The notes under the pieces were generated by a model that searched no databases, was not told the DNA's origin, and saw only the letters and a list, made by a program, of their open reading frames with translations. A program made the translations under genes and the position numbers. Below, one piece after another: positions 24,504-35,000 of a stretch of 64,000 nt of DNA (position 1 is the stretch's first letter; each line of letters begins with the position of its first letter). This stretch comes from Verrucomicrobiota bacterium (GTDB lineage Bacteria; Verrucomicrobiota; Verrucomicrobiia; Verrucomicrobiales; DEV007), in NCBI GenBank assembly GCA_018970725.1, contig JAGWVU010000008.1, positions 1 through 64,000 of the forward strand. Direction: 5' to 3'.

Positions 24504-26255
24504 ATGGCCATGACTCGAGAAGACTTCGCGGAGGTTCTCCGCCGCATCGCCCTCTTGTTGGAACTCAAAGGAGAGAACCCGTTCAAGATCCGTGCCTATC
24601 GGAATGCCGCGGAGACGGTGGAGACCTTTTCCGGGGACATCGTCGCCATGGCCCGGGAGAACCGGTTGGAGGGGATCAAGGGGATTGGCGAGGCCATCGC
24701 CGGGAAGCTCCATGAGCTGGCCGCGACCGGCCGGATGGAGTTTTGGGAGAAATTGCGGGTGGATTTTCCCGACTCCATTTTCGAGCTTTTCGAGATCACC
24801 GGGCTCGGGCCCAAGAAGATCAAGGCGTTGCACGATGCCTTTGGCGTGGATTCGGTCGCCCGGCTCAAGGAGGTGTGCGCTTCCGGGGTGGCGGCGGCCC
24901 TGCCGGGGTTCGGGGAGAAGTCGGTGGCCAAAATCGTCGAGGGAATCGCCTACCGGGAGAGCCACGCGGGGGTTTGGCGTTTGGGGGATGTGGCGGCGAT
25001 GGCGGCGGAGATCCTCGAGATGTTGCGGGCGCATCCGGCCACGAGCCGGGCCGAGGCGGCGGGCAGCTTCCGCCGGGGCAAGGAGACCGTGCGGGATCTG
25101 GACTTCGTGGTGGCGACGAAACATCCGGGGGAGATCGTGGAGTATTTCGCCACGGCGCCGTGGGTGGCGGAGGTTTTAGCGCGGGGGGAGACCAAGTGTT
25201 CGATCCGTTTGGAAGAGGGAATCCAGTGTGATTTGCGGGCGGTATCGAACGCGAGCTATCCCTTTGCGTTGAATTATTTCACCGGCTCCAAGGAGCACAA
25301 CGTGGCGCTGCGGGCGCGGGCTTTGAAGCGCGGGTATTCGCTGAACGAGTATGGGCTGACGCCGCTCGAGGGGGACGGGGGCGCGGTTCCGGAGGTCTTC
25401 GAGGAGGGCGATCTTTACCGGGCGCTGGGGTTGGACGCGATCGATCCGGCGCTCCGGGAGAACACGGGAGAGATCGAGGCGGCCGGGGAGGGGGAGTTGC
25501 CGGTGTTGGTGGAGTTGGCGAATCTGCGGGGCACCTTCCACAATCACACCACGGCGAGCGACGGGCGGGACAGCCTTGAAGCGATGGCCGAGGCGGCCCG
25601 GGACCTGGGGCTGCAGTATCTGGGGATCGCGGATCACAGCAAGAGTTCCTTTCAGGCCAACGGGTTGGATGAAGATCGGTTGCGGGCCCAGATCGCCGAG
25701 ATCCGGCGCCTCAACGGGACCTACGAGGACGGGTTCCGGATTTTCGCGGGGTCGGAGGTGGATATTTTGCGGGACGGATCCCTGGATTTCGACGACGCGC
25801 TGCTGGGGGAATTGGATTATGTGGTGGCCAGCGTGCACAACGCCTTCCAACTGCCTGAAGAGGAGATGACGGAGCGGATTCTGCAAGCGGTGGAGCATCC
25901 CCGGGTCACCATGTTGGGGCATCTCACCGGCCGGCTCTTGTTGCAGCGCGAGGCCTATGCGGTCAACATCGAGCGGGTCATCGAAGCCTGTGCGCGGACC
26001 GGGACCTGGATCGAACTGAACGCCAACCCATGGCGCCTGGACCTGGACTGGCGCTGGTGGAAACTGGCGCGCGACCGGGGCGTCAAGTGCGTGATCAATC
26101 CGGACGCGCACCGCCGGGCGGACTTGCAGTTTCTCCACTTCGGGGTTCTTCAGGCGCGCAAGGGTTGGTTGCGGCGCGAGGATGTCGTCAATTGCCTTTC
26201 TCTGGAAACGATGCGAGAAAGGCTCGCGGCCAAGCATTCCGGCCGAACGCTCTGA
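24504..26255 (+). CDS. polX: DNA polymerase/3'-5' exonuclease PolX
   Basis: This 583-residue family X polymerase fills gaps in DNA repair. Helix-hairpin-helix segments (GIKGIGEAIAGKL, ITGLGPKKIKAL, LPGFGEKSVAKI) occupy residues about 50-145. The polymerase motif GSFRRGKETVRDLDFV with catalytic Asp pair lies near 187-203, and the C-terminal PHP nuclease domain begins at FHNHTTASDG near 344 with later HNAFQ and NPDAHR metal ligands. ATG 24504 is used; 24510 is equally possible given GGAAGGA at 24494. plsY follows after 8 bp. Confidence 0.93.
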   Translation: MAMTREDFAEVLRRIALLLELKGENPFKIRAYRNAAETVETFSGDIVAMARENRLEGIKGIGEAIAGKLHELAATGRMEFWEKLRVDFPDSIFELFEITGLGPKKIKALHDAFGVDSVARLKEVCASGVAAALPGFGEKSVAKIVEGIAYRESHAGVWRLGDVAAMAAEILEMLRAHPATSRAEAAGSFRRGKETVRDLDFVVATKHPGEIVEYFATAPWVAEVLARGETKCSIRLEEGIQCDLRAVSNASYPFALNYFTGSKEHNVALRARALKRGYSLNEYGLTPLEGDGGAVPEVFEEGDLYRALGLDAIDPALRENTGEIEAAGEGELPVLVELANLRGTFHNHTTASDGRDSLEAMAEAARDLGLQYLGIADHSKSSFQANGLDEDRLRAQIAEIRRLNGTYEDGFRIFAGSEVDILRDGSLDFDDALLGELDYVVASVHNAFQLPEEEMTERILQAVEHPRVTMLGHLTGRLLLQREAYAVNIERVIEACARTGTWIELNANPWRLDLDWRWWKLARDRGVKCVINPDAHRRADLQFLHFGVLQARKGWLRREDVVNCLSLETMRERLAAKHSGRTL

Positions 26256-26263
26256 ATCCGACC

Positions 26264-26893
26264 ATGCACTACCTCTGGATCCTTCTCGGTTACCTCGTGG
26301 GCGCGACCCCGTTTGGATACATCGCCGGACGGATGAAAGGGATCGACATCCGCGAGCACGGCAGCAAGAACATCGGCAGCACGAACGTGCTCCGGGTGCT
26401 CGGCAAGGGGATCGGTTACCCGGTCTTTGCCTTGGACGTGCTCAAGGGCGTGGTCCCGGTGCTCCTGGCCCGGCTCTACGCGCAGCAGGCGGAACCCGAG
26501 GGGCTCGTGCCGGCGCTGACCTGTGTCGCCACCATCCTCGGACACAACTACACGTTCTGGCTCGGGTTCAAGGGCGGGAAGGGGATCGCCACCTCGGCCG
26601 GCGCCTTGCTCCCCATCATGCCGTTCACCATCGTGGCGGCGGTGACCCTGTGGATCGTGACGTTTCTGACCACCCGGTATGTGTCACTGGGCTCCATCGT
26701 GGCCGCCCTCACCTTGCCCGCCTCCTTCCTGTTCCAAGGCTTGTCCACGGGGGAATGGAACTGGCCGCTGCTGGGGCTGGCGAGCTTGATCGGCGGTCTG
26801 GCGGTGTTCAAGCACCGGGCCAATATCGAGCGTCTCCGAAAGGGGACGGAGAACAGGTTCGAGCGCAAGAAAAAGAACGCCGGGGCTGCATGA
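26264..26893 (+). CDS. plsY: Glycerol-3-phosphate acyltransferase PlsY
   Basis: This 209-residue inner-membrane enzyme transfers an acyl group from acyl-phosphate to glycerol-3-phosphate. Family motifs are present: the GYLVGATPFGYI start, GSKNIGSTNVLRVLG near 38-52, GHNYTFWLGFKGGKGIATS near 96-114, and FKHRANIERLRKGTE near 186. Five hydrophobic helices are visible. Its stop overlaps the gpsA start (ATGA), so the enzyme making glycerol-3-phosphate and the one using it are coupled. Confidence 0.95.
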   Translation: MHYLWILLGYLVGATPFGYIAGRMKGIDIREHGSKNIGSTNVLRVLGKGIGYPVFALDVLKGVVPVLLARLYAQQAEPEGLVPALTCVATILGHNYTFWLGFKGGKGIATSAGALLPIMPFTIVAAVTLWIVTFLTTRYVSLGSIVAALTLPASFLFQGLSTGEWNWPLLGLASLIGGLAVFKHRANIERLRKGTENRFERKKKNAGAA

Positions 26894-27885
26894 ACCATCT
26901 TGTCATCATCGGTGCGGGCAGTCTTGGCACGGCGTTTGCCGCCGCCTTGTCCCAGACGGGCCGGCGTGTTTCGCTTTGGGGACGGGACCCGCGGACCATC
27001 CATGAAATCAACGGGCAGCGGACCTGTGAAGCTTACCTGCCGGGGGTGCGTTTGCCGGAAGGATTTGAGGCGACCACGGACCGGGCGGTCTGCCGGGAGG
27101 CGGACCTTCTGGTGATGGCGGTGCCCTCGCGGGCTTTCCGTTCCGTGTGCGGGGAGATCCGGGAAGCCGGACTGAAGCCCGGCTGCATCACCCTTTCCGG
27201 CACCAAGGGGATCGAGCTGGAGAGCGGCTTGCGCATGACCGAGGTGCTCGGGGAGATCTTCCCGGAGCATCAGGCGGCGGTGATTTCCGGACCGTCCCAT
27301 GCCGAGGAGGTGGCGCGCGGCGTGGCCACGGCACTCGTCATCGGCTGCGCGGATGAAGCGGTCGCCCTGACCTTGCAGGAGATTTTCACCCTGCCCTGGT
27401 TGCGGAGTTACACCTCGAATGACGTGGTCGGCATCGAAATCGGCGGGACCGTCAAAAACATTGTGGCGATCGCGGGCGGGATTGTCGACGGACTCGGGTT
27501 GGGGGACAACGCCAAGGCGGCGCTGGTGACGCGCGGTTTGGCGGAGATGGTGCGCATCGGCGTATCGATGGGGGCGCGGGCGGAAACGTTCATGGGATTG
27601 AGCGGGGTTGGCGACCTGATGGTGACCTGCTTCAGCCACCACAGCCGCAACACCCGGTTCGGCCGGATGCTCGGTCAGGGCCTGAGCCTGGCGGAAGCCC
27701 GGGACCGCATGAACATGGTGGCCGAGGGAATCCCGAACAGCGAGAGCGTCTATCACTTCGCCCGCAAGCACCAGATCCGCACTCCAGTCACCGACCTCCT
27801 CCACGACCTGATCCAAGGCCGTTTGGAAGTGCACGATGCCGCCCGTTGTCTGCTTTCCCGCAGTCCCCGGGCGGAACTGGATTGA
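26890..27885 (+). CDS. gpsA: Glycerol-3-phosphate dehydrogenase [NAD(P)+]
   Basis: This 331-residue cytosolic enzyme reduces dihydroxyacetone phosphate to glycerol-3-phosphate for phospholipid synthesis. The dinucleotide loop is IIGAGSLGTAFA near residues 6-17. SGTKGIELESG, ISGPSHAEEVARG near 135-147, the catalytic Lys in GGTVKNIVAIAGGIVDGL, and GLSGVGDLMVTC are canonical. It is the last gene of the polX-plsY-gpsA unit and stops 3 bp before the convergent ATPase gene stop. Confidence 0.96.
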   Translation: MNHLVIIGAGSLGTAFAAALSQTGRRVSLWGRDPRTIHEINGQRTCEAYLPGVRLPEGFEATTDRAVCREADLLVMAVPSRAFRSVCGEIREAGLKPGCITLSGTKGIELESGLRMTEVLGEIFPEHQAAVISGPSHAEEVARGVATALVIGCADEAVALTLQEIFTLPWLRSYTSNDVVGIEIGGTVKNIVAIAGGIVDGLGLGDNAKAALVTRGLAEMVRIGVSMGARAETFMGLSGVGDLMVTCFSHHSRNTRFGRMLGQGLSLAEARDRMNMVAEGIPNSESVYHFARKHQIRTPVTDLLHDLIQGRLEVHDAARCLLSRSPRAELD

Positions 27886-27888
27886 TGC

Positions 27889-29754
27889 TTAAGCGTGAAC
27901 GGCCCGCTCCATCCTGCGGCCCGTGAGTTCTTCCGGCCGCCGGGTGAGCTGCTTCCAGAAGAAATCCAGTTCCCGGGCGAGAAAGCCGGAAAGCCGCGCT
28001 TCCGAAAGGCCTCCCGCGCCGCGCGCGCCGGCCTGCAAGAGTTCATCCGCCGCGTGCAAGGTGGCAGCGAGATCGGCATCGATCGTCACCACCTCCACCG
28101 CCGCCCCGCCAGGCTCCTCCGCGCCAGCGTCCCGGACCACCGTTTCCCCAGCCGGGGTGAGCCTGACCACTTTGCGTAGTTTCCGGCTGCCCGGCCGGGA
28201 GGCCAGTTCGGTCAGGGAGCGCCAGAAACCATCGTTTCCGGGCGGGGCGAAGCCGATGAAAATTTCGCGGTCGGCGATGGCCCAGCAGAGGGCTTCCCCC
28301 CCGGTTCCGGGCCCGGGATCCACCCGATGCTGATGGATGGAGGGAAACCGTTGGCCGACGGTCGAGACGAGCCGTTGGATCCGTTTCCAGTCCGGGGCGG
28401 GATTCCGTGCCGCGAGCTGGCGCAAGCGGATCTCCTGGAACAGCTCCGCCAAGGGCATCGGCGCGGACGGGGAAGGGTTCCCGACGAGCGGTTGGACCTC
28501 GCCGCGGCCCGGTCCGCTCTGGCCGCGCAGGGCTTCCGCCACGGCGTGGAGCTTTTCCCGGGCTTTTTGGGTGGAGAGAGGATCGGAGTCGTCGGCGGGT
28601 TGGGGGACCGGTTCCGGCAAGGTTTCGCGCAGATCCCATGCCGCGGCGGCCCAACGGAGAATGGCCCGGGGCGTGAGACCGCCGGAAGCGGGAATCCGCT
28701 GGAAGTCGAGCCGCCGTAGGAAGGCGCGGCTTTCCTCATCCGCCCGGGCCACCGTGAGAAGGCGGTGGGCCACCAGTTCCTCGGCCTGCTGCGGGGAGAT
28801 TGGTCCGAGATGGATGGAGCCGGAGGTGAGGCGGTCCTGGATGGCGCCCGGAACGCCGGGAACCAGGACCTGTTGCCAGAGATCCTGGTTGGCGGACAGG
28901 ATGAGGAGGCTGCGGGGCGCCAGAGCGGGGATTTCGCTCAGCTGGGAGAGGAGCCGGCGGGACGCCTGGGGAGCGGAAAAGAATCGGTCGAGGTGATCCG
29001 TCGTCCAGACGAGCGGAGCCACGCCGCTGGCGAACCGGGCCAGGACCTTGAAGCGTTCCTTCCAAGCGCGCTCCCCGCCCCCGGCTTTCTCCAGACGGAT
29101 GGCGAGCCGTTCCCAACGGTTGGCCCGATCCTTGCCCGGCTTGGGTGCGGCGTAAGCGAGGAACCACCGCAACCAACCCGCGACCGTCTCCCGTTCCCCT
29201 CCGACGGCGGTCGCGCAGGTCGTTGCGCAGGACGCGAGCAGGGAGCCGGCGGTTCCGGCGAACCAGTGGAAGCGGCTCTCCGGTTCTCCCGGGGCGAAGA
29301 TCTCGCGGAACCGGGTCTCGAGCTGTTCCCTGGCCGACGGAAGATCCTCCGCGATCACCTTGCCTTCATCCAGACCGGCTTGCACCAGGCGGGCAAAGGC
29401 GAACCAGGCGACTTCCTCCAATCTGGAAACCCCGCGCACGCGGGTGGAGTGAAGATGTGAGGCGAGGGCGAGCGTCCATTCCTTCCAACCCAGATCCTGT
29501 TCCGGTTCGAGATGGAGGGGAACCCAGAGACCGTGGTCGGCGGTGAGGGTTTGGCAACGGGCGAGGAGATGCGTTTTGCCGGCCCCGGCCCGGGAGGCGG
29601 TGAGCAGCAGGGTATCGCCCGGGGCGGAGGAGGCGGGGGGAAGGGTGGTGAGGGCGTGGACTCTGGTGGCGAGGGCATCCAGCTCGTTTTGATGGAGCGA
29701 GGGCAGGGTGGGCGATCCATGTTCGAAAATTGAGGAGGTGAAAGGATTTTTCAT
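27889..29754 (-). CDS. Large P-loop ATPase of unknown role (STAND/AAA-like)
   Basis: This 621-residue cytosolic protein has a P-loop SRAGAGKTHLL near 53-63 (Ser where Gly/Ala is usual), a Walker B-like LVWTTDHLDRFF near 243-255 and a sensor-like SLLILSANQDLW near 285. The layout is that of STAND or AAA_16 ATPases. The C-terminal third (from about 430) includes GGEALCWAIADREIFIGFAP and a helical tail ending GFLARELDFFWKQLT; I do not recognise it. ATG 29754 is taken as start. The gene is divergent from a membrane coiled-coil protein and a Ycf46-like AAA+ ATPase, which suggests a common process. Confidence 0.65.
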   Translation of the reverse strand: MKNPFTSSIFEHGSPTLPSLHQNELDALATRVHALTTLPPASSAPGDTLLLTASRAGAGKTHLLARCQTLTADHGLWVPLHLEPEQDLGWKEWTLALASHLHSTRVRGVSRLEEVAWFAFARLVQAGLDEGKVIAEDLPSAREQLETRFREIFAPGEPESRFHWFAGTAGSLLASCATTCATAVGGERETVAGWLRWFLAYAAPKPGKDRANRWERLAIRLEKAGGGERAWKERFKVLARFASGVAPLVWTTDHLDRFFSAPQASRRLLSQLSEIPALAPRSLLILSANQDLWQQVLVPGVPGAIQDRLTSGSIHLGPISPQQAEELVAHRLLTVARADEESRAFLRRLDFQRIPASGGLTPRAILRWAAAAWDLRETLPEPVPQPADDSDPLSTQKAREKLHAVAEALRGQSGPGRGEVQPLVGNPSPSAPMPLAELFQEIRLRQLAARNPAPDWKRIQRLVSTVGQRFPSIHQHRVDPGPGTGGEALCWAIADREIFIGFAPPGNDGFWRSLTELASRPGSRKLRKVVRLTPAGETVVRDAGAEEPGGAAVEVVTIDADLAATLHAADELLQAGARGAGGLSEARLSGFLARELDFFWKQLTRRPEELTGRRMERAVHA

Positions 29755-29867
29755 GGGGATGGTTGGGGTTGATGAGAGAGCACCAGATTTAGAATAATTT
29801 CCACTACCAAATTTTGTTTTGCGAGAGCCCTTTCCGGCATTCGGAGTTGCGCAAGCGGGCGCCAACG
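29755..29867. promoter_or_regulatory. Divergent promoter region of the ATPase module
   Basis: This 113-bp gap separates two divergent transcription units. Its centre (29781-29820) is AT-rich, with TTTAGAATAATTT and AAATTTTG, which contrasts with the flanks. A TTGATG/TAGAAT pair (29769 and 29790) exists but with a short 15-bp spacer, so no exact promoter is claimed. Confidence 0.4.
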
Positions 29868-30383
29868 ATGAACATCCTTGCCATGGACTTTTTGGAACCG
29901 ATCCTCAAATCGCCGTTCACCTGGGGCCTCTTGGTGGGACTCTTTTTCACGGGGATGGCGCTGTGGAGCCATTTCAAGACGCAGATGGAGTTCCGCCGCT
30001 ACAAGAAACTCTTGGGCGACAAGATGGAGCTGGAGGCGGACCAGTATCGGAAGCTGAAGGAGGAGCGGGAAAGGCTCGGTCAGGAAAACGAAAACCTGCG
30101 GCTCAAGGTGGGCAGCAGCAAGGAGAATCCGACCCGTGATTTGGAGCGTGAGCTGGAGATTTTCGCCCGGGCCGAGAAGCGCATGATGATCAATGCGCCC
30201 GGGTTCGCGGCGGCTTGGGAATCGGCGAAGGCGGCGTCCCATGACGAGCTGGTGGAGGAAGAGCGGGGCAAGAGCTTGCCCAAGAAGATCTTCCGCAAAT
30301 TCTTCCGCAGTGAGGGGACCCCGGTGGGCAATCTGGCGGCGCTCGAGACCAAGGCCGCCGGGAGCGCGGATCCGGCCGGTTGA
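29868..30383 (+). CDS. Single-pass membrane protein with coiled coil
   Basis: This 171-residue protein has one N-terminal transmembrane helix (about residues 11-32, FTWGLLVGLFFTGMALWSHF), then a long charged helix (MELEADQYRKLKEERERLGQ) that should form a coiled coil in the cytoplasm. A basic segment (GKSLPKKIFRKFFRS) follows. It belongs to no family I can name. ATG 29868 is used; ATG 29883 is possible. The AAA+ gene follows after 58 bp on the same strand, so it may anchor or scaffold that ATPase. Confidence 0.65.
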   Translation: MNILAMDFLEPILKSPFTWGLLVGLFFTGMALWSHFKTQMEFRRYKKLLGDKMELEADQYRKLKEERERLGQENENLRLKVGSSKENPTRDLERELEIFARAEKRMMINAPGFAAAWESAKAASHDELVEEERGKSLPKKIFRKFFRSEGTPVGNLAALETKAAGSADPAG

Positions 30384-30441
30384 AACGTCCGGAAGCTGCA
30401 GGGTGAAGCCCGACGGGATCGTCGGTTGACAATCAAGATGC

Positions 30442-31959
30442 TTGAAGCAACGATGGCGGCCGTTGGCCTCCACCCTCCGTTCGCTTTTCCTATCCGCCCA
30501 TCCGCTGATTCTCCTCGAGACCGCTGAGGAGGACCGTGCCTTGGGGGTTCTCCGGGAGACTGCCGGGGACTTGGGCCTCACCCCGTTTGAATGGAGCGTG
30601 ACGGACGGGCTCCGCCATCTCGGGGCGGAGTCTTCCCTCGACGGCCGGACGACGAATGCCCGGCAGGCGCTGCAGCACGCCATGGATTTGCAGATGCCCG
30701 CCGTCTTCGTCTTCAAGGACCTCGCCGCGTTCTGGGACGAGCCCCCGGTGGCCCGCGCGCTGAAGGACTTCGGCCATCGTTTTGCGCAGGGGCCCTCCGT
30801 GTTGGTGGTGATCGGGAGTCCCGGTTTGGAATTGCCTTCCACCCTGGCCCCGGTGGTTTTCCGTCACGGGCTCGCGTTGCCCGATCCCACGGAACTGGCC
30901 CAAGTCTTGGATCAGACCCTGCGCGGATTGGCCCTGCGCGTCCCGTTGCAGGTGGATCTCACTCCGGAGGATCGCGGACGTTTGCTTCAGGCGCTGACCG
31001 GACTGACCGCGAATCAGGCCCGGCAAGCCATCGCCCGCGCCATTCTGGAAGATGGCCGGCTCGATGGGGCGGACATTGCCGATACCCAACGGCGCAAGGC
31101 GGCCGCCCTTCGCGATGGCGGGTTGTTGGAATATTACCCGGCGGAAGACAACCCGGGGGAAGTCGGTGGCTTTGAGAATCTGCAAAACTGGCTCAACCGC
31201 GCCGCCCTCGGCTTTTCCGCCGAAGCCAGGGCCATGCGGCTCGACCCGCCCCGCGGCGTGCTCCTCGTCGGAGTCCCCGGTTGCGGAAAATCGTTGGCCG
31301 CCAAGACGATTGCCCGCCAATGGGACTTGCCGCTTCTCAAGCTGGATGCCGGGCGTCTCTACGACAAATACATCGGCGAGAGCGAGAAGAACTTCCTTCG
31401 CGCCACCAAGATGGCGGAGTCGATGGCGCCGTGCGTCCTCTGGATCGACGAGATGGAAAAGGCCTTTGCCACCGGGGGGGAAGGGGGCAGCGATGGCGGG
31501 ACGACGCAGCGCACCCTTGGTCTCTTTTTGACCTGGTTGCAGGAGAAGAAGGAAACCGTCTTTCTCGCTGCCACCGCGAACCAAGTCGACCGCCTGCCGC
31601 CGGAGTTGCTCCGCAAAGGCCGGTTCGACGAAATTTTCTTCATTGATCTCCCCACGGCTGCGGAGCGGCTGGCGATCCTCGAAATCCATCTCCGCCAGCG
31701 CAATCAGGAGCCGGGCCGGGTTGATTTGGCTCGGTTCGCGGGGGAGGCGGAGTCATTCAGCGGGGCGGAAATCGAACAGGTGGTCATCTCCGGTCTCTAC
31801 CAATGTTTGGAGCGGCGCTGCCCGTTGAGCACGGAGATCCTGCTGGAGGAACTCCGCCGCACGGTTCCGTTGGCTGTTTCCCGGGAGGAAGAGATCACCC
31901 GGCTCCGAGCCTTCGCCGTCGGCCGCTTCGTGCCCGCCAGCTCCGTGCCGCAACCTTGA
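30442..31959 (+). CDS. Ycf46-like AAA+ ATPase
   Basis: This 505-residue protein matches the Ycf46/CDC48-like group. An N-terminal domain of about 200 residues ([19 protein letters not shown], ending [19 protein letters not shown]) precedes one AAA+ module with Walker [10 protein letters not shown] near 277, [10 protein letters not shown] near 312, Walker [12 protein letters not shown] near 332-342, sensor-1 ATAN and the Arg-finger-like [10 protein letters not shown] near 391. The start is TTG 30442, since neighbouring ATGs are out of frame. Cyanobacterial Ycf46 has been tied to carbon limitation, but the function in this phylum is unknown. It is probably cotranscribed with the membrane coiled-coil gene. 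Confidence 0.85.
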   Translation: MKQRWRPLASTLRSLFLSAHPLILLETAEEDRALGVLRETAGDLGLTPFEWSVTDGLRHLGAESSLDGRTTNARQALQHAMDLQMPAVFVFKDLAAFWDEPPVARALKDFGHRFAQGPSVLVVIGSPGLELPSTLAPVVFRHGLALPDPTELAQVLDQTLRGLALRVPLQVDLTPEDRGRLLQALTGLTANQARQAIARAILEDGRLDGADIADTQRRKAAALRDGGLLEYYPAEDNPGEVGGFENLQNWLNRAALGFSAEARAMRLDPPRGVLLVGVPGCGKSLAAKTIARQWDLPLLKLDAGRLYDKYIGESEKNFLRATKMAESMAPCVLWIDEMEKAFATGGEGGSDGGTTQRTLGLFLTWLQEKKETVFLAATANQVDRLPPELLRKGRFDEIFFIDLPTAAERLAILEIHLRQRNQEPGRVDLARFAGEAESFSGAEIEQVVISGLYQCLERRCPLSTEILLEELRRTVPLAVSREEEITRLRAFAVGRFVPASSVPQP

Positions 31960-32077
31960 GAGGGGCCGGAGCTCGTCCCCGTCCCCGCCTCTGGCGCGTG
32001 AAATTTTGGGAATTCGCATTTTCTTTGTCCGAATCGATCGCTTCCCTTCGTGTAGGATCGACATTCTTCCACCGCGC

Positions 32078-35000
32078 ATGAAACGCACCCTCTTCATCCT
32101 GATTGCCAGCCTCTCTTTCGCGACCGCCGCGCCCTTGGTTTTTGAGGGCACGGACGGGCCCGGCAAGGGGAAGCACATCGTTTTCCTGGCTGATGACCAT
32201 GAGTATCGCTCGGAGGAGTCGCTGCCCGGTCTGGCGCGGATTCTGGCGAAGCATCAGGGGTTCAAATGCACCGTGCTCTTCGGGATCGATAAGGAGTCGG
32301 GGGAAATCGTGGCGGGCGACGCCTCGAACCTGCCGGGGATCGAGGTGCTGGACACGGCGGACCTCGCCGTGGTGTTCCTGCGTTTCCAGAACTTCCCGCC
32401 GGAGCAGATGAAGCACTTCGATGACTACCTGAAGCGCGGCGGACCGGTGGTGGGATTGCGCACGGCGACGCACGGTTTCAAAATTCCGTCGGACTCGCCC
32501 TACGCGAAGTATTCCTTTGATTACAAGGGGAGCGACTACGAGCTCGGCTTCGGGCATCAGGTGCTCGGTCAGACCTGGGTGGGACACTACGGCAAAAATC
32601 ACGCGCAAAGCACGCGCATCTCCATCGTGCCGGACAAGGCCGCCCATCCCATCCTGCGCGGCGTGAAGGACGTTTGGGTGCAAGCGGGTGGTTATGTCGG
32701 TAAACCGGTCTCCGGAGAAATACTGACCCTCGCCCAGCCGCTCAATGGAATGACGCCGGATTCCCCTGCCGACCCCACCAAACCGCCGATGCCAAGCGAG
32801 TGGACGCGCAGCTACCGTTCGCCCTCGGGCAAGGAAGGCCGCGTGTTCACCTCCCTCTATGGCACGTCGGAAGATATCACCAATGAAGGGTATCGGCGCT
32901 TGCTCGTGAACGGCATCTTCTGGGCGCTGGGTTTGGAGGATAAAATCCAAGCGGATCTCCAGATCGCTTTCGTCGGCCCGTTCAAGCCGAACACCTTCGC
33001 CGGCGGCGCCTATGCCCGTGGCATCAAACCGGAGATGTATGCCGGTTGGGAATCGCCGATTCCGGCGAATGCGAACACGAGCAAACCCGCGGAACCGAAG
33101 AAGGACGAAAAACCGGCCGCCGCGACCCCGATGGAGCCAAAACCGACCCTCGCCACGGGCAAGCCGGCGCGCTTTGTCCGGATCGAGATTCCGGGGGAGC
33201 GCCAGTGCCTCCAGATTGCGGAGATTGAAATCCTCGGTGGTGGGAAAAACCTCGCGCCGGAGGGCAAGGCGACCCAATCGACGACGGGGCACGGCGGGGA
33301 AGCGAATCGCGCGATGGATGGTGACAAATCGCGCACTTACGGCAAGGGCATGACGCACACGATCGAGAACAAACCGAATCCATGGTGGGAGATCGATCTG
33401 GGCGCAGCGCGGGCGATCGACTCGATCCGTTTGTGGAGCCGCGAGGGCTTTCCGGAGCGTCTGGGGGGCTTCACGCTGAGTTTGCTCGATGCATCGCGCC
33501 AGGCGGTGTTTGCAATCAAAAACGTCGCGGCGGGAGAATCGCTCACTCTGGATGTCAAGGGCGGCGGAAAGATCGTTTACCTGACGTTCGAGGGCAAGCC
33601 GGGCAAACCGGCCGTGAAGGGCCCGGGCGGCGGCGGGCAGCCGGCGGCGAGGGAACCCGCGCTCGTCGAGGTGCCCGCGGACTACAAGGACAGCTTGCCC
33701 TTTGCCTTCAGCCAGGGCGACACCGTGGCGATCCTCGGCAACGGGCTGCCGGACCGGATGCAGCACGACGGCTGGATGGAGACCCTGCTGCAAAGCGCGC
33801 TGCCGGATCTCAAGGTGCGCTTCCGCAACATGAGCGCGAGCGGCGACCGCCCCAATTCCTTCCCGCGCAGCAGCGGCCACCTCCACATGACGGATTATCT
33901 GCGTCACGTGAAGCCGGATGTCGTCTTCGCTTTCTTCGGTTACAACGAGTCCTTCGAGAACAAACCGGACGACTTCCGCAAACAGCTTGTCGATTTCGTG
34001 AAATATGTGCGCGGTACCCAGCCGAACGGCAAGACCTTCCCGCGCATCGTGCTCTTCAGCCCCATCGCGCATGAGGACACGAAGAATCCGAACCTGCCGG
34101 ATGGCGCGGAACACAATCCGCGCCTCGAGGCCTATACGATGGCCACCGGGGCGGCCGCAAAGGAGGCGGGCGTGGGTTTTGTCGATCTCTTCCATCCCTC
34201 GCTCGAGTTGTTCAAGGCGGCGAAAGAGCCGTTGACGATCAACGGGGTGCATCTCAGCGCCGAAGGCAATCGCCAGCTCGCGGAGGTGATCGCGAAGGCG
34301 TTGCTCGGCACGGAAGTGATCGCGTCCGCCTCACTCGAGGATTTGCGCGGGGCCGTGATGGAGAAGGATCTGTATTGGAATGCCCGCTACCGGGCGCGCG
34401 ATGGGAATGACGTTTGGGGCGGACGCTCGACGCTGGCCTTCACCGATGATCAAACCAACGCCGTGGTGCTGCAGCACGAGCTGAAGATGTTTGATGTGAT
34501 GACCGGCAATCGTGACCCCAGGATCTGGGCGAGGGCCAAGGGCGGTGACCTCAAGGTCGATGACAGCAACGTGCCCGCGCCCGTGCCGGTGATTTCCAAT
34601 GTCGGTGGGAAGTCGAAGTCGTCCAGCGCGATGAAGGAGGGCCGCACGGAGTATATCAGTGGTGAGGAAGCCATCAAGCACATGGCCTTTGATCCGCGCT
34701 TCGAGGTGAGCCTCTTCGCCGATGAGGCGCGCTTTCCCCAGCTGGTCAATCCGGTGCAGCTTCAGGTCGATGGCAAAGGCCGGCTGTGGGCCGCCGTCTG
34801 GCATACCTACCCGATGTGGGAACCGCTCAAGGAGATGAAGGACGCCCTTGTCATCTGCCACGATGACGACAAGGACGGCAAGTGCGACCGCATGACGGAG
34901 TTCGCCCGGGTGCAGAATCCGCTCGGTTTTGAGTTTTGGAACGGCGGCGTCATCGTCACCTGCGCCCCGGACATTCTTTTCCTCAAGGACACCGATGGCG

